A stretch of 54,361 nucleotides of DNA from Caldilineaceae bacterium (GTDB taxonomy: Bacteria > Chloroflexota > Anaerolineae > Caldilineales > Caldilineaceae): the NCBI GenBank assembly GCA_020433455.1, contig JAGRCP010000092.1, positions 1 to 54,361 of the forward strand, in the 5' to 3' direction. Of this stretch, positions 1 through 8,571 are shown piece after piece. The first letter of the stretch is position 1. Every line of letters begins with the position of its first letter. The notes beneath the pieces were generated by a model. It was not told where the DNA came from and searched no databases. It was given only the letters and a program-made list of their open reading frames with translations. The position numbers and the translations under genes are program-made.

Positions 1-64
1 GTTTGACGGCCGGGCGGACCACGCGAACCAGGGAACAAACCCGGCGTCGGCTCCGTCCCATGAC

Positions 65-111
65 CAAGTGGGCGCAGCGCACTTGTGCCCTTCCCCAAAA
101 TTCACGATAAT
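65..111 (+). promoter_or_regulatory. Promoter with overlapping palindrome, upstream of the alpha-2-macroglobulin gene
   Basis: A plausible sigma70-type promoter reads TTGTGC (83-88), 17-nt spacer, GATAAT (106-111). The -35 is weak (3/6) and the -10 good (5/6). A perfect dyad CAAGTG-N9-CACTTG (65-85) overlaps the -35, where a repressor or activator could bind. The predicted leader to the ATG at 186 is about 68 nt. The promoter is inferred by eye; the dyad is seen directly. Confidence 0.4.
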
Positions 112-185
112 CACCTTGCGTACGCGCTTCCGTTCGTCGTGCGCTGTGTGCTTGGTACGCGATACCCGGCAGAAAGAGAGCCCAC

Positions 186-3100
186 ATGAGCTACAAACGA
201 TTCTTTAAGCGTATGGTCCCTCGGATGCTGGCGCTGGCGCTGATCCTCGCCCAATTGTTGGGCAGCGCAGTTGTCATTGCCGCGCCGGGACCTGACCGTC
301 ATACTGATGATGTCGTACTGACGGATGACGACCGGCCGGACGAAGGAGGCAGCGTGACCATTCTGCTAAATGAAGGGACCGCCCGCAGTGAGCCTGTGGC
401 GGAGAGTTCTCCGGCGACGACTGAACCGCTCACAGAGGCAGCAACCGCTGCGCTATTGGATCGCCTGCCGGCTCTGCCTGTAGAGACGACCGACGTCCAG
501 GACTTTCGCTTGCCCCCGGAAACCCTGCCCGCGCCCCGCACCGGCCAGGTCATCACCCAACCCTTTCCGCCTGCCGACAGTGAGGCAGGAACCATCCCGC
601 TGCCGCCCGCCGGTCCGTTGGAAGTCGTACGCTTTTCACCTGAGGGCGAAATTTCCGTCGCCCCCTTCCTCAGCGTAACCTTCAATCAGCCCATGGTTCC
701 CCTGGGCACGCTGGAGCAGCTCAACGCCGAGACCGTTCCCGTCGTCATCACGCCGACGCTGGAAGGCCAATGGCGCTGGATCGGTACGCAAACCCTCACT
801 TTTGAGTATGCCGGTAACGTAGATCGCTTCCCCAAGGCAACCGAATACACCGTTGAAGTGCCTGCGGGAACGACCTCGGCCGCCGGTAACGAATTGGCTG
901 AGAGCGTCATGTGGTCCTTTACCACGCCGCCGCCGGTCGTGACGGGCACATATCCGAGCTATGGACCCCAACCAAGGGATCCCCTCTTCTTTATCGCCTT
1001 CGATCAGCGCATTGACCCGGCGGCCGTATTAGACTTCATCGCCGTAACCGCCAACCGGGAAGAATTTGCCCTGCGCCCGGCAAGCGATGAGGAAATCGCG
1101 GCCGATAAGGCAGTCAAGCAGCTGACCGAGCGCGCGGGCGAAGATCGCTGGATCGCCTTCCGCAGCGAAGCGCTTCTGCCCGCGGATACCACCATCAACG
1201 TGGCCGTAATGACCGGCGCGCCTTCGGCCGAAGGTCCGCTGACGACCGAACATGTCCAATCCTATACGTTTCAGACCTATGCGCCCCTGCGCATTACCGA
1301 AACCTATTGTCAGTACGGCGGCGGCGATTGCCCGCCCCTGAGCCCTTTTACCATTCAATTCAACAACCCCATAGATCAAGCCGGCTTTGATCCGTCCCTC
1401 ATCACCGTCGAGCCGACGATTGCGGACATAACGGTCGAAGCGCTTTACGACGCCGTCCGCATCCGCGGGCTGACGGCAGGGCGCACAGAGTACACCGTCA
1501 CCGTTAGCCGCGAATTGCAGGATACCTTCGGCCAGCGTCTGGGCGAAGACGAGGTCGTTACCTTCCGCACGGGCGATGCGCCCCAAAGCCTCATCGGCCC
1601 GAACAAAACGCTGGTTACCCTGGACCCGTCAGCCGTTACGCCTACGCTGAGCGTCTATTCCATCAACTACGGAAAGCTGCGCGTACGCGCCTACAGAGTC
1701 ACGCCCGAAGATTGGCCCGCGTATCAGCAATATCTGCGCGAGTATCGCTATCAGCAAAAAGATCGCCCTGCGCCGCCCGGCACGCGCGTCATGCAAAAGA
1801 CGCTCACCCTGGACGCGCCCAAGGATCAAATGGTGGAAACTGCCATCGATCTCAGCGACGCTCTCTCCGATGCGCCGGGCCATCTGATCGTCACCGTGGA
1901 CACGCCTACGGTTCCCATTGTGGGTGACCTGCTGCGGCGCGCCAATCCCTTTGTGATTGCCTGGGTCCAATCCACCCAAATCGGGCTGGACGCCTTTGCC
2001 GACAACAGCCGCCTGGTTGCGTGGACTACGGCGTTGGCTGACGGCGCGCCCATGGCCGGCGTTACCGTGAGCCTCCTGAATCAGAGCGAGCCCGCAATCA
2101 CCGATGAAGACGGCGTGGCTGCGCTCTCCCTGCCCCAGGGCAATGCGCCCATTCTCATGGCGAAAAATGAGGGCGACAGCGCCATCCTGCCCGTCAATCC
2201 CTACTACTGGGATGATGAGGGCTGGCGCGCCTGGCCCCAGCAGGACGAATTGCGCTGGTACGTTTTCGACGACCGCCAGATGTACCGCCCCGGCGAAGAG
2301 GTGCACGTCAAGGGCTGGCTGCGGCGGATCGAGGCGGGACCGACGGGTGATGTGGCCCTTGCCAATCTGGCCGGTTCCACCGTCACCTATGAAATTTACG
2401 ATCCCCGGGGCAACGAACTGGACCGGGGCGATCTCCAGCTTACCGAGCAGGCGGGCTTTGATTTGGCCTTCACCCTGCCTGAAAATGTCAATCTGGGCTA
2501 CGCCACCCTCTATTTGCGTGCGCCGTCCCAGGGCCAATCTTTCGGCGCGGAATACAGCCATAACTTCCAGATTCAGGAGTTCCGGCGTCCCGAATTTGAA
2601 GTGACGGCCCAGATTCTGGATCAAGGTCCATTCTTCCTGCACGACACCGCCGAGGCCCAGGTCGCGGCCAAATATTTCGCCGGCGGTCCCCTGCCCGGCG
2701 CGCAAACCACATGGGATGTGAGCGCAACGCCCGCCGCCTATGCGCCGCCCAACTGGCCGGAGTTTATCTTCGGCACGTGGACGCCGTGGTGGTGGTATTT
2801 CGACGAGTACGGCTCCGGCATGAACGAAGGTGACGTGCGCCAAAGTTTTGGCGGTCGCACCGACGCCGCGGGCAATCACTACCTTGAGATGACCTTCTCC
2901 GAATCGGCCCAACCGCGCCCGTACCGCATCAGTGCTGAGGCCCGGGTTACCGACGTTAATCGCCAGACGTGGGCCTCCGCTACGAGCCTGCTCCTGCATC
3001 CGGCCGCGGTCTACGTCGGCCTGCGCAGCGAACGCACCTTCGTGGAAAAAGGCGAGCCGCTGGAGCTACAGGCTATCGTCACCGATGTGGACGGCGAGCC

Positions 3101-6100
3101 CGTAGCCGGCCGTACGGTAGACGTGACGGCTGTGCGCCTGAAGTGGGTCTTTGAAGAAGGCAACTGGACACAGCAGGAAGTAGATCCCCAAAGCTGCACC
3201 CACGAATCGACAGACGAGCCCCAGACCTGCACCTTTGCCACGTCCCAGGGCGGCCAATACCGCATCACCGCCACCGTACGTGACGAAGCGGAGCGGCTCA
3301 ATCGCACCGTGCTCACCCGCTGGGTCAGCGGCGGTGAGCGGCCGCCCGCGCGCAATGTGGAGCAGGAAGAAGTCCAGCTCATCCCCGACAAGGAAACCTA
3401 TCAGCCTGGCGACACGGCTGAAATCCTGGTGCAGGCGCCCTTTACGCCCGCGCAAGGGCTCTTGACGGTGACCCGCAGCGGCATTCTGTACACCGAACGC
3501 TTCAGCATGGACGAGGCCACGGCCACCTTGCAGGTGCCCATTGCCGACGAGCACATCCCCAACCTCATTCTGCAGGTGGATTTGGTCGGCGCGGCCCCGC
3601 GTGTTGACGACGCGGGCGTGGCGATTCCCGCTGCGCCGGACCGGCCCGCCTACGCTTCGGGCTCCCTGACGCTGACTATTCCGCCCCTCAACCGCACGTT
3701 GGACGTAGCCGTGGAACCGGCAGCCGCCAGAGTGGAGCCGGGCGCGGAAACCAGCATCGATCTCACCGTGACCGACGCTGCGGGCGCGCCCGTGGCCGGG
3801 GCTGAAATCGCGCTGGTGGCCGTAGACGAGGCGGTCCTGGCGCTTACCAACTATACGTTGCAGGATCCCGTCTCCCTCTTCTACTCCGAACGGAGCAGCG
3901 ACCTGCGCACCGCACACGGACGCGGTTCCATTATCCTGGCCAATGCCCAGGCCCTGGTCGAGGAGATGGCGAATCAGCTTCAGGTGAAAAGATTATCGGC
4001 CATGGGAACAGGCGGCGGAGAGGCGGCTGACGAAGGAATGGTCGCCAGTGCAGCAATGGACATGGCGATGCCAATGGCGACCGCAGAACCAGCCGCCGAC
4101 GGCGGCGATCAGGCCGGCGCGCCGATTGCCGTACGGACGGACTTCAATCCCCTGGCGCTCTTCGCCCCCGCGGTCATAACCAACGAGCTGGGCCAGGCCA
4201 CCGTCGATCTGCAACTGCCCGATAACCTGACCCGCTATCGCATCATGGCCGTGGCCGTGAGCGGCGGCAACTACTTCGGTGCGGCCGAAGCAAACCTTAC
4301 AGCCCGCTTGCCCCTCATGGTACGGCCGTCTGCGCCCCGCTTCCTCAACTTCGGCGACGAATTTGAGTTGCCCGTGGTCATCCAAAACCAGACGGATGAG
4401 GAGATGAGCGTGGGCCTGGCCGTCCGGGCCGTCAACCTGGAACTGACCGGCGATGCGGGCGTCAACGTGAGCGTGCCCGCCAACGACCGGGTGGAAGTGC
4501 GCATTCCCGCCCGGACCAGTAACGCGGGCACGGTGCGTCTCCAGTTCGGGGTATCTTCCGGCGACTATGCCGACGCCGCCCAGGTGGAGCTGCCCGTCTA
4601 CACGCCGGCTACTACCGAGGCCTTCGCCGCCTATGGCGTCATTGATGACGGCGCTACGGTTCAGCCGCTCCTCCGCCCCGCGAATGTCTATCCCCAGTTC
4701 GGCGGTCTGGAGCTGAGCACCTCTTCCACCGCGCTCCAGGCATTGACCGATGCCGTGCTCTATCTGCAAGCCTATCCCTTCGAATGCTCTGAGCAGATTG
4801 CCTCGCGCGTGCTGGGCATTGCCGCGCTGCGTGATGTACTCTCCGCCTTCCAGGCCGAAGGCTTGCCCGATCCGGCCGAGTTGGAAGCCGCGGTCAATCG
4901 CGATATCGGCAGGCTGGAAAGCCTTCAGCGTCCCGACGGCGGCTGGCCTGTATGGAGCAACAGCAGCGAGTCGCTCCCCTTCTACACCATCCACGTGGCC
5001 CATGCTCTCCAGCGGGCCGCGGACAAGGGCTTTCCCGTCTCCCTGGAGGTGCAGCAGCGTGCGCTGACCTATCTGCGCAATATCGAAGCGTACTATCCCT
5101 ACTGGTACAGCGCCCGCACGCGCCGCACCCTGAGTGCGTATGCGCTCTACGTGCGTCAGCTCATGGGGGATGTGGATATTGCCAAAGCCCGGCAGCTGTA
5201 CGCCGAGGCTCCCCTGGAGGAGCAGTCGCTGGACATCATCGCCTGGCTCTGGCAGGTCATGCGCGACGATCCGGCCGCAAGCGCCGAGGTCGAGGCGATT
5301 CGCCGCCACGTGGGCAACCGGGTCGTGGAGACGCCGGGCGCGGCCAACTTCATCACCGACTTCGACGAGCAGGCTTATCTGCTGCTGGAGTCCAATCGGC
5401 GCACGGATGCCCTGCTTCTGGATGCCCTGATCAATGACGAACCGGAGAGCGATCTCATTCCAAAGGTAGTGAACGGCCTGCTGGCCCATCGCACCCGAGG
5501 CCGCTGGGGCAACACCCAGGAAAATGTCTTCGTGCTCCTGGCCATGGATAACTACTTCAACACCTTTGAGGCCCAGACGCCCGATTTTGTGGCGCGCATG
5601 TGGCTGGGTGATACGTACGTAGCCGAACATGCGTTTGAGGGGCGCTCCACTGACAGTCAGTTAACTGCCGTGCCCATGAGCTATCTGATGGACGGCGCTG
5701 AACAAGAAGATCTGATTATTGCCAAAGAAGGAGACGGCCGCCTTTACTATCGGCTCGGGCTGCGCTATGCGCCCGAAGATCTGGAGTTGGAGCCGTTGGA
5801 TATGGGCTTTGTGGTCCAGCGCAGCTACGAAGCCGTGGATGATCCGGACGACGTGCAGCTGGATGAGAACGGTGTTTGGCGCATCAAGGCCGGGGCCAGA
5901 GTGCGCGTACGGGTGCAGATGGTTGCGCCCACGCGTCGCTATCACGTGGCGTTGACGGATCCCTTGCCTGCCGGTTTGGAGGCCATTAACCCGGCCCTGG
6001 CGGTGAGCGAAAGCGTGCCCAACGATAGCGGCGTTGCAGATGAGCCCCAGCCCTATCGCTCCTGGTGGTGGGGACCGTGGTACGAGCACGACAACCTGCG

Positions 6101-6275
6101 CGACCAGCGCGCGGAGGCCTTCGCCACGCTACTGTGGGAGGGCGTCTACGAGTATAGTTACGTGGCCCGGGCCACAACGCCGGGCAATTTCGTCGTGCCG
6201 CCGGCCAAGGCCGAGGAAATGTACGCGCCGGAAGTCTTCGGCCGCAGCGCCGGCGATCGGGTGGTGGTGGAGTAG
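186..6275 (+). CDS. Secreted bacterial alpha-2-macroglobulin (thioester protease trap)
   Basis: The 2,029-residue protein belongs to the bacterial alpha-2-macroglobulin family. Such proteins trap attacking proteases by covalent coupling after cleavage of a bait segment. The N-terminus is basic then hydrophobic and ends near VIAAPG, a type I signal peptide; no lipobox cysteine is seen, unlike the E. coli lipoprotein form. Successive Ig-like macroglobulin domains follow. The segment at about residues 1262-1315 is Met/Ala/Gly-rich low complexity and could be the bait region. The NPLALFAPAV...LPDNLTRYRIMAVA block just after it is the typical A2M domain. The thioester motif C-x-E-Q is intact as CSEQ with Cys1534, in YPFECSEQ, followed by the helical thioester domain. 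Many bacterial A2M genes neighbour a PBP1C gene; none is adjacent here. The ATG at 186 follows a purine-rich AGAAAGAGAG. Family call is firm; the bait position is a guess. Confidence 0.9.
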   Translation: MSYKRFFKRMVPRMLALALILAQLLGSAVVIAAPGPDRHTDDVVLTDDDRPDEGGSVTILLNEGTARSEPVAESSPATTEPLTEAATAALLDRLPALPVETTDVQDFRLPPETLPAPRTGQVITQPFPPADSEAGTIPLPPAGPLEVVRFSPEGEISVAPFLSVTFNQPMVPLGTLEQLNAETVPVVITPTLEGQWRWIGTQTLTFEYAGNVDRFPKATEYTVEVPAGTTSAAGNELAESVMWSFTTPPPVVTGTYPSYGPQPRDPLFFIAFDQRIDPAAVLDFIAVTANREEFALRPASDEEIAADKAVKQLTERAGEDRWIAFRSEALLPADTTINVAVMTGAPSAEGPLTTEHVQSYTFQTYAPLRITETYCQYGGGDCPPLSPFTIQFNNPIDQAGFDPSLITVEPTIADITVEALYDAVRIRGLTAGRTEYTVTVSRELQDTFGQRLGEDEVVTFRTGDAPQSLIGPNKTLVTLDPSAVTPTLSVYSINYGKLRVRAYRVTPEDWPAYQQYLREYRYQQKDRPAPPGTRVMQKTLTLDAPKDQMVETAIDLSDALSDAPGHLIVTVDTPTVPIVGDLLRRANPFVIAWVQSTQIGLDAFADNSRLVAWTTALADGAPMAGVTVSLLNQSEPAITDEDGVAALSLPQGNAPILMAKNEGDSAILPVNPYYWDDEGWRAWPQQDELRWYVFDDRQMYRPGEEVHVKGWLRRIEAGPTGDVALANLAGSTVTYEIYDPRGNELDRGDLQLTEQAGFDLAFTLPENVNLGYATLYLRAPSQGQSFGAEYSHNFQIQEFRRPEFEVTAQILDQGPFFLHDTAEAQVAAKYFAGGPLPGAQTTWDVSATPAAYAPPNWPEFIFGTWTPWWWYFDEYGSGMNEGDVRQSFGGRTDAAGNHYLEMTFSESAQPRPYRISAEARVTDVNRQTWASATSLLLHPAAVYVGLRSERTFVEKGEPLELQAIVTDVDGEPVAGRTVDVTAVRLKWVFEEGNWTQQEVDPQSCTHESTDEPQTCTFATSQGGQYRITATVRDEAERLNRTVLTRWVSGGERPPARNVEQEEVQLIPDKETYQPGDTAEILVQAPFTPAQGLLTVTRSGILYTERFSMDEATATLQVPIADEHIPNLILQVDLVGAAPRVDDAGVAIPAAPDRPAYASGSLTLTIPPLNRTLDVAVEPAAARVEPGAETSIDLTVTDAAGAPVAGAEIALVAVDEAVLALTNYTLQDPVSLFYSERSSDLRTAHGRGSIILANAQALVEEMANQLQVKRLSAMGTGGGEAADEGMVASAAMDMAMPMATAEPAADGGDQAGAPIAVRTDFNPLALFAPAVITNELGQATVDLQLPDNLTRYRIMAVAVSGGNYFGAAEANLTARLPLMVRPSAPRFLNFGDEFELPVVIQNQTDEEMSVGLAVRAVNLELTGDAGVNVSVPANDRVEVRIPARTSNAGTVRLQFGVSSGDYADAAQVELPVYTPATTEAFAAYGVIDDGATVQPLLRPANVYPQFGGLELSTSSTALQALTDAVLYLQAYPFECSEQIASRVLGIAALRDVLSAFQAEGLPDPAELEAAVNRDIGRLESLQRPDGGWPVWSNSSESLPFYTIHVAHALQRAADKGFPVSLEVQQRALTYLRNIEAYYPYWYSARTRRTLSAYALYVRQLMGDVDIAKARQLYAEAPLEEQSLDIIAWLWQVMRDDPAASAEVEAIRRHVGNRVVETPGAANFITDFDEQAYLLLESNRRTDALLLDALINDEPESDLIPKVVNGLLAHRTRGRWGNTQENVFVLLAMDNYFNTFEAQTPDFVARMWLGDTYVAEHAFEGRSTDSQLTAVPMSYLMDGAEQEDLIIAKEGDGRLYYRLGLRYAPEDLELEPLDMGFVVQRSYEAVDDPDDVQLDENGVWRIKAGARVRVRVQMVAPTRRYHVALTDPLPAGLEAINPALAVSESVPNDSGVADEPQPYRSWWWGPWYEHDNLRDQRAEAFATLLWEGVYEYSYVARATTPGNFVVPPAKAEEMYAPEVFGRSAGDRVVVE

Positions 6276-6333
6276 AGAGGTTCTTGCGGATGCATTGGCG
6301 CACTGCGCCTGCTGCGCAAACAAAATGACGTGA

Positions 6334-6365
6334 GTAGCGGACCGGCACGGAGGCCGGTCCGCTAC
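6334..6365. terminator. Perfect 13-bp hairpin between convergent genes
   Basis: GTAGCGGACCGGC (6334-6346) pairs perfectly with 6353-6365 around a 6-nt loop. It lies between the convergent A2M and amine oxidase genes. There is no U-tract on either side, so it is either a bidirectional terminator of weak class or a transcript-end stabiliser. Confidence 0.55.
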
Positions 6366-6402
6366 GTTCCCCAACCGGACCGCCCGGCATGATCCCAAAC
6401 GA

Positions 6403-6452
6403 AAAATTATCGCAGAAAATTATCGCAGCGGGAAGGCCTTCGCGCCCTCCCG
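6403..6452 (-). terminator. Hairpin plus 13-nt direct repeat after the amine oxidase gene
   Basis: Directly after the minus-strand stop codon, 6429-6436 and 6445-6452 form an imperfect 8-bp stem (one mismatch). On the minus strand it is followed by two T-rich stretches inside a tandem duplication of the 13-mer AAAATTATCGCAG (6403-6415 and 6416-6428, plus-strand sequence). This could act as the terminator of the oxidase gene. Confidence 0.45.
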
Positions 6453-7598
6453 TTACTCCTCCTCAAAACGGCCGGGCCGATATGGAGCCAGAATGTCGAT
6501 CTCAGCGCCGTCCAACAGCTCAATCGCGGCAAACTCGCCCGTCAGCGCGGCCAGGGTCACGCCGCTGTGCATGGCTGCAAGGTAAACGTTGGGCCGCGTC
6601 GGACTGAAGCCGATGATGGGCAGACCGTCCTGGGGAATGGGGCGGCGTCCCCTGCGCACCTCACGAATCGGCGCGTTGTCCAGGGCGGGCAAATAGCGCC
6701 GCGCGGCCATGAGTAAGAGATCGATCTCCGCCTCTGATTCTCCCAGGGAACGATCATGCAGTTCGCCGTGGGTTCCGCCGTGGAGGACGACCGTACCGTC
6801 CGCCAGTTGGCGAATGTTCAGGGGCGGCTCTGCATCCCGGGGCGTATGCACCAGGGCCGCGGTGGTGAAGAGGGGCGGCAGCGGTTCCGTGTAGACGGTA
6901 GCGCCAAAAGTATGATAGAGAGGTACGCGCACGCCGGCCAGCCCGGCGACGGCCGTGGTGTCCGGCCCGGTGGCCAGCACCGCGTAATCGCAGGCGACAG
7001 AACCCGACGGCGTTTCCACGGCGATGACCCGCTCACCGTCGGTTGTAAAGCCGGTGACGGGCGTATTAGCCTGGATAGCGCCGCCCTGCTCGATGAGGCG
7101 CGCCGACATGAGGGCCACAACATTGGGGGCGTTCACGTGGCCTTCGATCCCGGTGAAGGTTGCCGCGGTCACCGGCCCCGGCGTCAGCTCCGGCTCCAGA
7201 CGCGTCAACCCGCCCGCTTCCAGCAGCTGAATGGGATAGCCCCAGGATTGAAGCTGCCGGGCACGCGCGGTAAGCTGCACCCCGCCTTCTTCCGTGGCCG
7301 CCCAGCGCACTTCCCCGCCCCACGTCAACTCTGCATCCGCATCCAGCAGGCGCGCGAAGCGCGGCCACATATCCAGCGAACGGCGATTGAGATCGTGATA
7401 GTGGCGGGGATTCTTGCCGTGGCCGTTGATCCAGGCGAAGGAAACCCGGGACGCGCCCCCTCCCGGCGCACCCGCATCCAGCAAAGTAACGGCGGCCCCG
7501 CGCCGCGCGCATTGAAACGCAATCGCCGCACCGATAATGCCGCCGCCTACGACCACAACGCGCGGCTGTTTTGTTCCGGCTTGTTCAACAGGCGTCAT
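6453..7598 (-). CDS. FAD-dependent amine oxidoreductase (DAO family, DadA/glycine oxidase-like)
   Basis: This 381-residue protein is of the D-amino-acid/glycine oxidase superfamily, which oxidises the C-N bond of amino acids or N-methyl amines using FAD. The Rossmann FAD motif is clear: VGGGIIGA at residues 17-24, then an acidic Asp41 at the end of the second strand that binds the ribose. The C-terminal GRRPIPQDGLPIIGFSPTRPNVYLAAMHSGVTLA is the conserved second FAD-contact region of the family. No membrane segment or signal is seen, so it is cytoplasmic. AAGGAG precedes the ATG at 7598. It is transcribed divergently from the SDR gene across 74 bp. The exact substrate cannot be read from sequence. 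Confidence 0.85.
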   Translation of the reverse strand: MTPVEQAGTKQPRVVVVGGGIIGAAIAFQCARRGAAVTLLDAGAPGGGASRVSFAWINGHGKNPRHYHDLNRRSLDMWPRFARLLDADAELTWGGEVRWAATEEGGVQLTARARQLQSWGYPIQLLEAGGLTRLEPELTPGPVTAATFTGIEGHVNAPNVVALMSARLIEQGGAIQANTPVTGFTTDGERVIAVETPSGSVACDYAVLATGPDTTAVAGLAGVRVPLYHTFGATVYTEPLPPLFTTAALVHTPRDAEPPLNIRQLADGTVVLHGGTHGELHDRSLGESEAEIDLLLMAARRYLPALDNAPIREVRRGRRPIPQDGLPIIGFSPTRPNVYLAAMHSGVTLAALTGEFAAIELLDGAEIDILAPYRPGRFEEE

Positions 7599-7672
7599 GC
7601 AAACTCTCCTTTTTGTTCCTGTACGATTACAATAAAATCCTCGACTCCATTACCACAGTGAGGGAATAACTC

Positions 7673-8455
7673 ATGCCCCAATTTTCTGCGAATCCGCCGC
7701 TGGAAGGCAAAATCGCGGCCGTTACGGGCGCGGGCAGCGGCATTGGCCGGGCCTCGGCATTGGCCCTGTCCGCGGCCGGAGCAACTGTCGTCGTAAGTGA
7801 CGTCGTCCTGGAAAAGGCGGAAGAGACGGCCCATCAAATTACCCGGGCAGGCGGTCAGGCCATTGCCCTGCAAGCGGACGTAACCCAAACCGACCAGGTG
7901 GAAGAGATGGTCGCCCTCAGCGTACGCAAATTTGGTCGGCTGGACTGCGCACACAACAATGCAGGCCTCTTTGAAGCCAGCGCCGAGGTGAATCTGCTCC
8001 ACAAGCAAACGGAAGAAGTTTGGCTGCGCACCATAGATGTCAACCTCAACGGCGTCTGGCGCTGCATGAAGGCCGAGCTGCCCGTCATGGTTGAAGGAGG
8101 CGGCGGCGCCATCGTCAACACCTCCTCCATCTTCGGCCTGGTTGGTTCGCCCGGCGTCAGCGCGTACGTTGCATCCAAGCACGGCGTGGCCGGCTTGACG
8201 CGGGCAGCGGCCCTGGAATACGGGCGCTATAATATCCGCGTCAACGCCGTCTGTCCCGGCTTCACCCGCACGCCCATGGTAGACCCCGTCTTCGCCAATG
8301 AGCGCTTGCTCAAGAGCTGGCTGGGTATGCAGTCCATGCGCCGCCCGGGCGAGCCGGAAGAAATTGCCGCGGTCGTAGTCTGGCTTTGCTCCGATGCGGC
8401 GAGCTTCGTCACCGGCAGCATGCTGTCGGCGGACGGAGGCTATACGGCGCGTTAG
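7673..8455 (+). CDS. Short-chain dehydrogenase/reductase (SDR family)
   Basis: This 260-residue classical SDR is an NAD(P)-dependent oxidoreductase. It shows TGAGSGIG (residues 18-25) for cofactor binding, NNAG (95-98), and the catalytic Ser152, Tyr165 and Lys169 in NTSS...SAYVASKHG. Asp43 at the end of the second strand (VVVSD) favours NAD over NADP. The C-terminus carries the usual PGFTRTPM and SADGGYTAR segments. Length is normal for the family. GAGGGA lies 8 nt before the ATG. The substrate is unknown; the nearest neighbour, the divergent amine oxidase, gives no firm hint. Confidence 0.88.
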   Translation: MPQFSANPPLEGKIAAVTGAGSGIGRASALALSAAGATVVVSDVVLEKAEETAHQITRAGGQAIALQADVTQTDQVEEMVALSVRKFGRLDCAHNNAGLFEASAEVNLLHKQTEEVWLRTIDVNLNGVWRCMKAELPVMVEGGGGAIVNTSSIFGLVGSPGVSAYVASKHGVAGLTRAAALEYGRYNIRVNAVCPGFTRTPMVDPVFANERLLKSWLGMQSMRRPGEPEEIAAVVVWLCSDAASFVTGSMLSADGGYTAR

Positions 8456-8479
8456 GCCAGAGCTCGTGACCGAGTCTAG

Positions 8480-8533
8480 CACGCCTCACGTGTCATGCAT
8501 CAAATATTCACGCCTCACATCTCCCGGCGGGAG
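8480..8533. repeat. CACGYNT-type heptamer string and small palindrome
   Basis: From 8480 the sequence runs in 7-nt steps (CACGCCT, CACGTGT, CATGCAT, CAAATAT), slips by one base, then continues CACGCCT (8509) and CACATCT (8516). It contains the core GCATCAAA (8497-8504) shared with 10243 and 29761. It abuts a perfect palindrome CTCCC-GGC-GGGAG (8521-8533). Confidence 0.6.
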
Positions 8534-8556
8534 TAGCCCCCGCGCGACGCGTAGGG

Positions 8557-8571
8557 TATAATGCCGCGTCA
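8557..8571 (+). promoter_or_regulatory. -10 box for a probably leaderless murJ transcript
   Basis: A perfect TATAAT (8557-8562) lies only 8 nt before the murJ ATG at 8571, and no Shine-Dalgarno sequence lies between. Transcription would start at or beside the A of the ATG. No good -35 was found. Leaderless translation is an inference. Confidence 0.5.

Noticed and set aside
3993-5630. 545-codon open frame antisense to the A2M gene
   Set aside because: Composition is typical of antisense shadow (His/Gly/Arg-rich) and the sense strand carries the thioester domain here.
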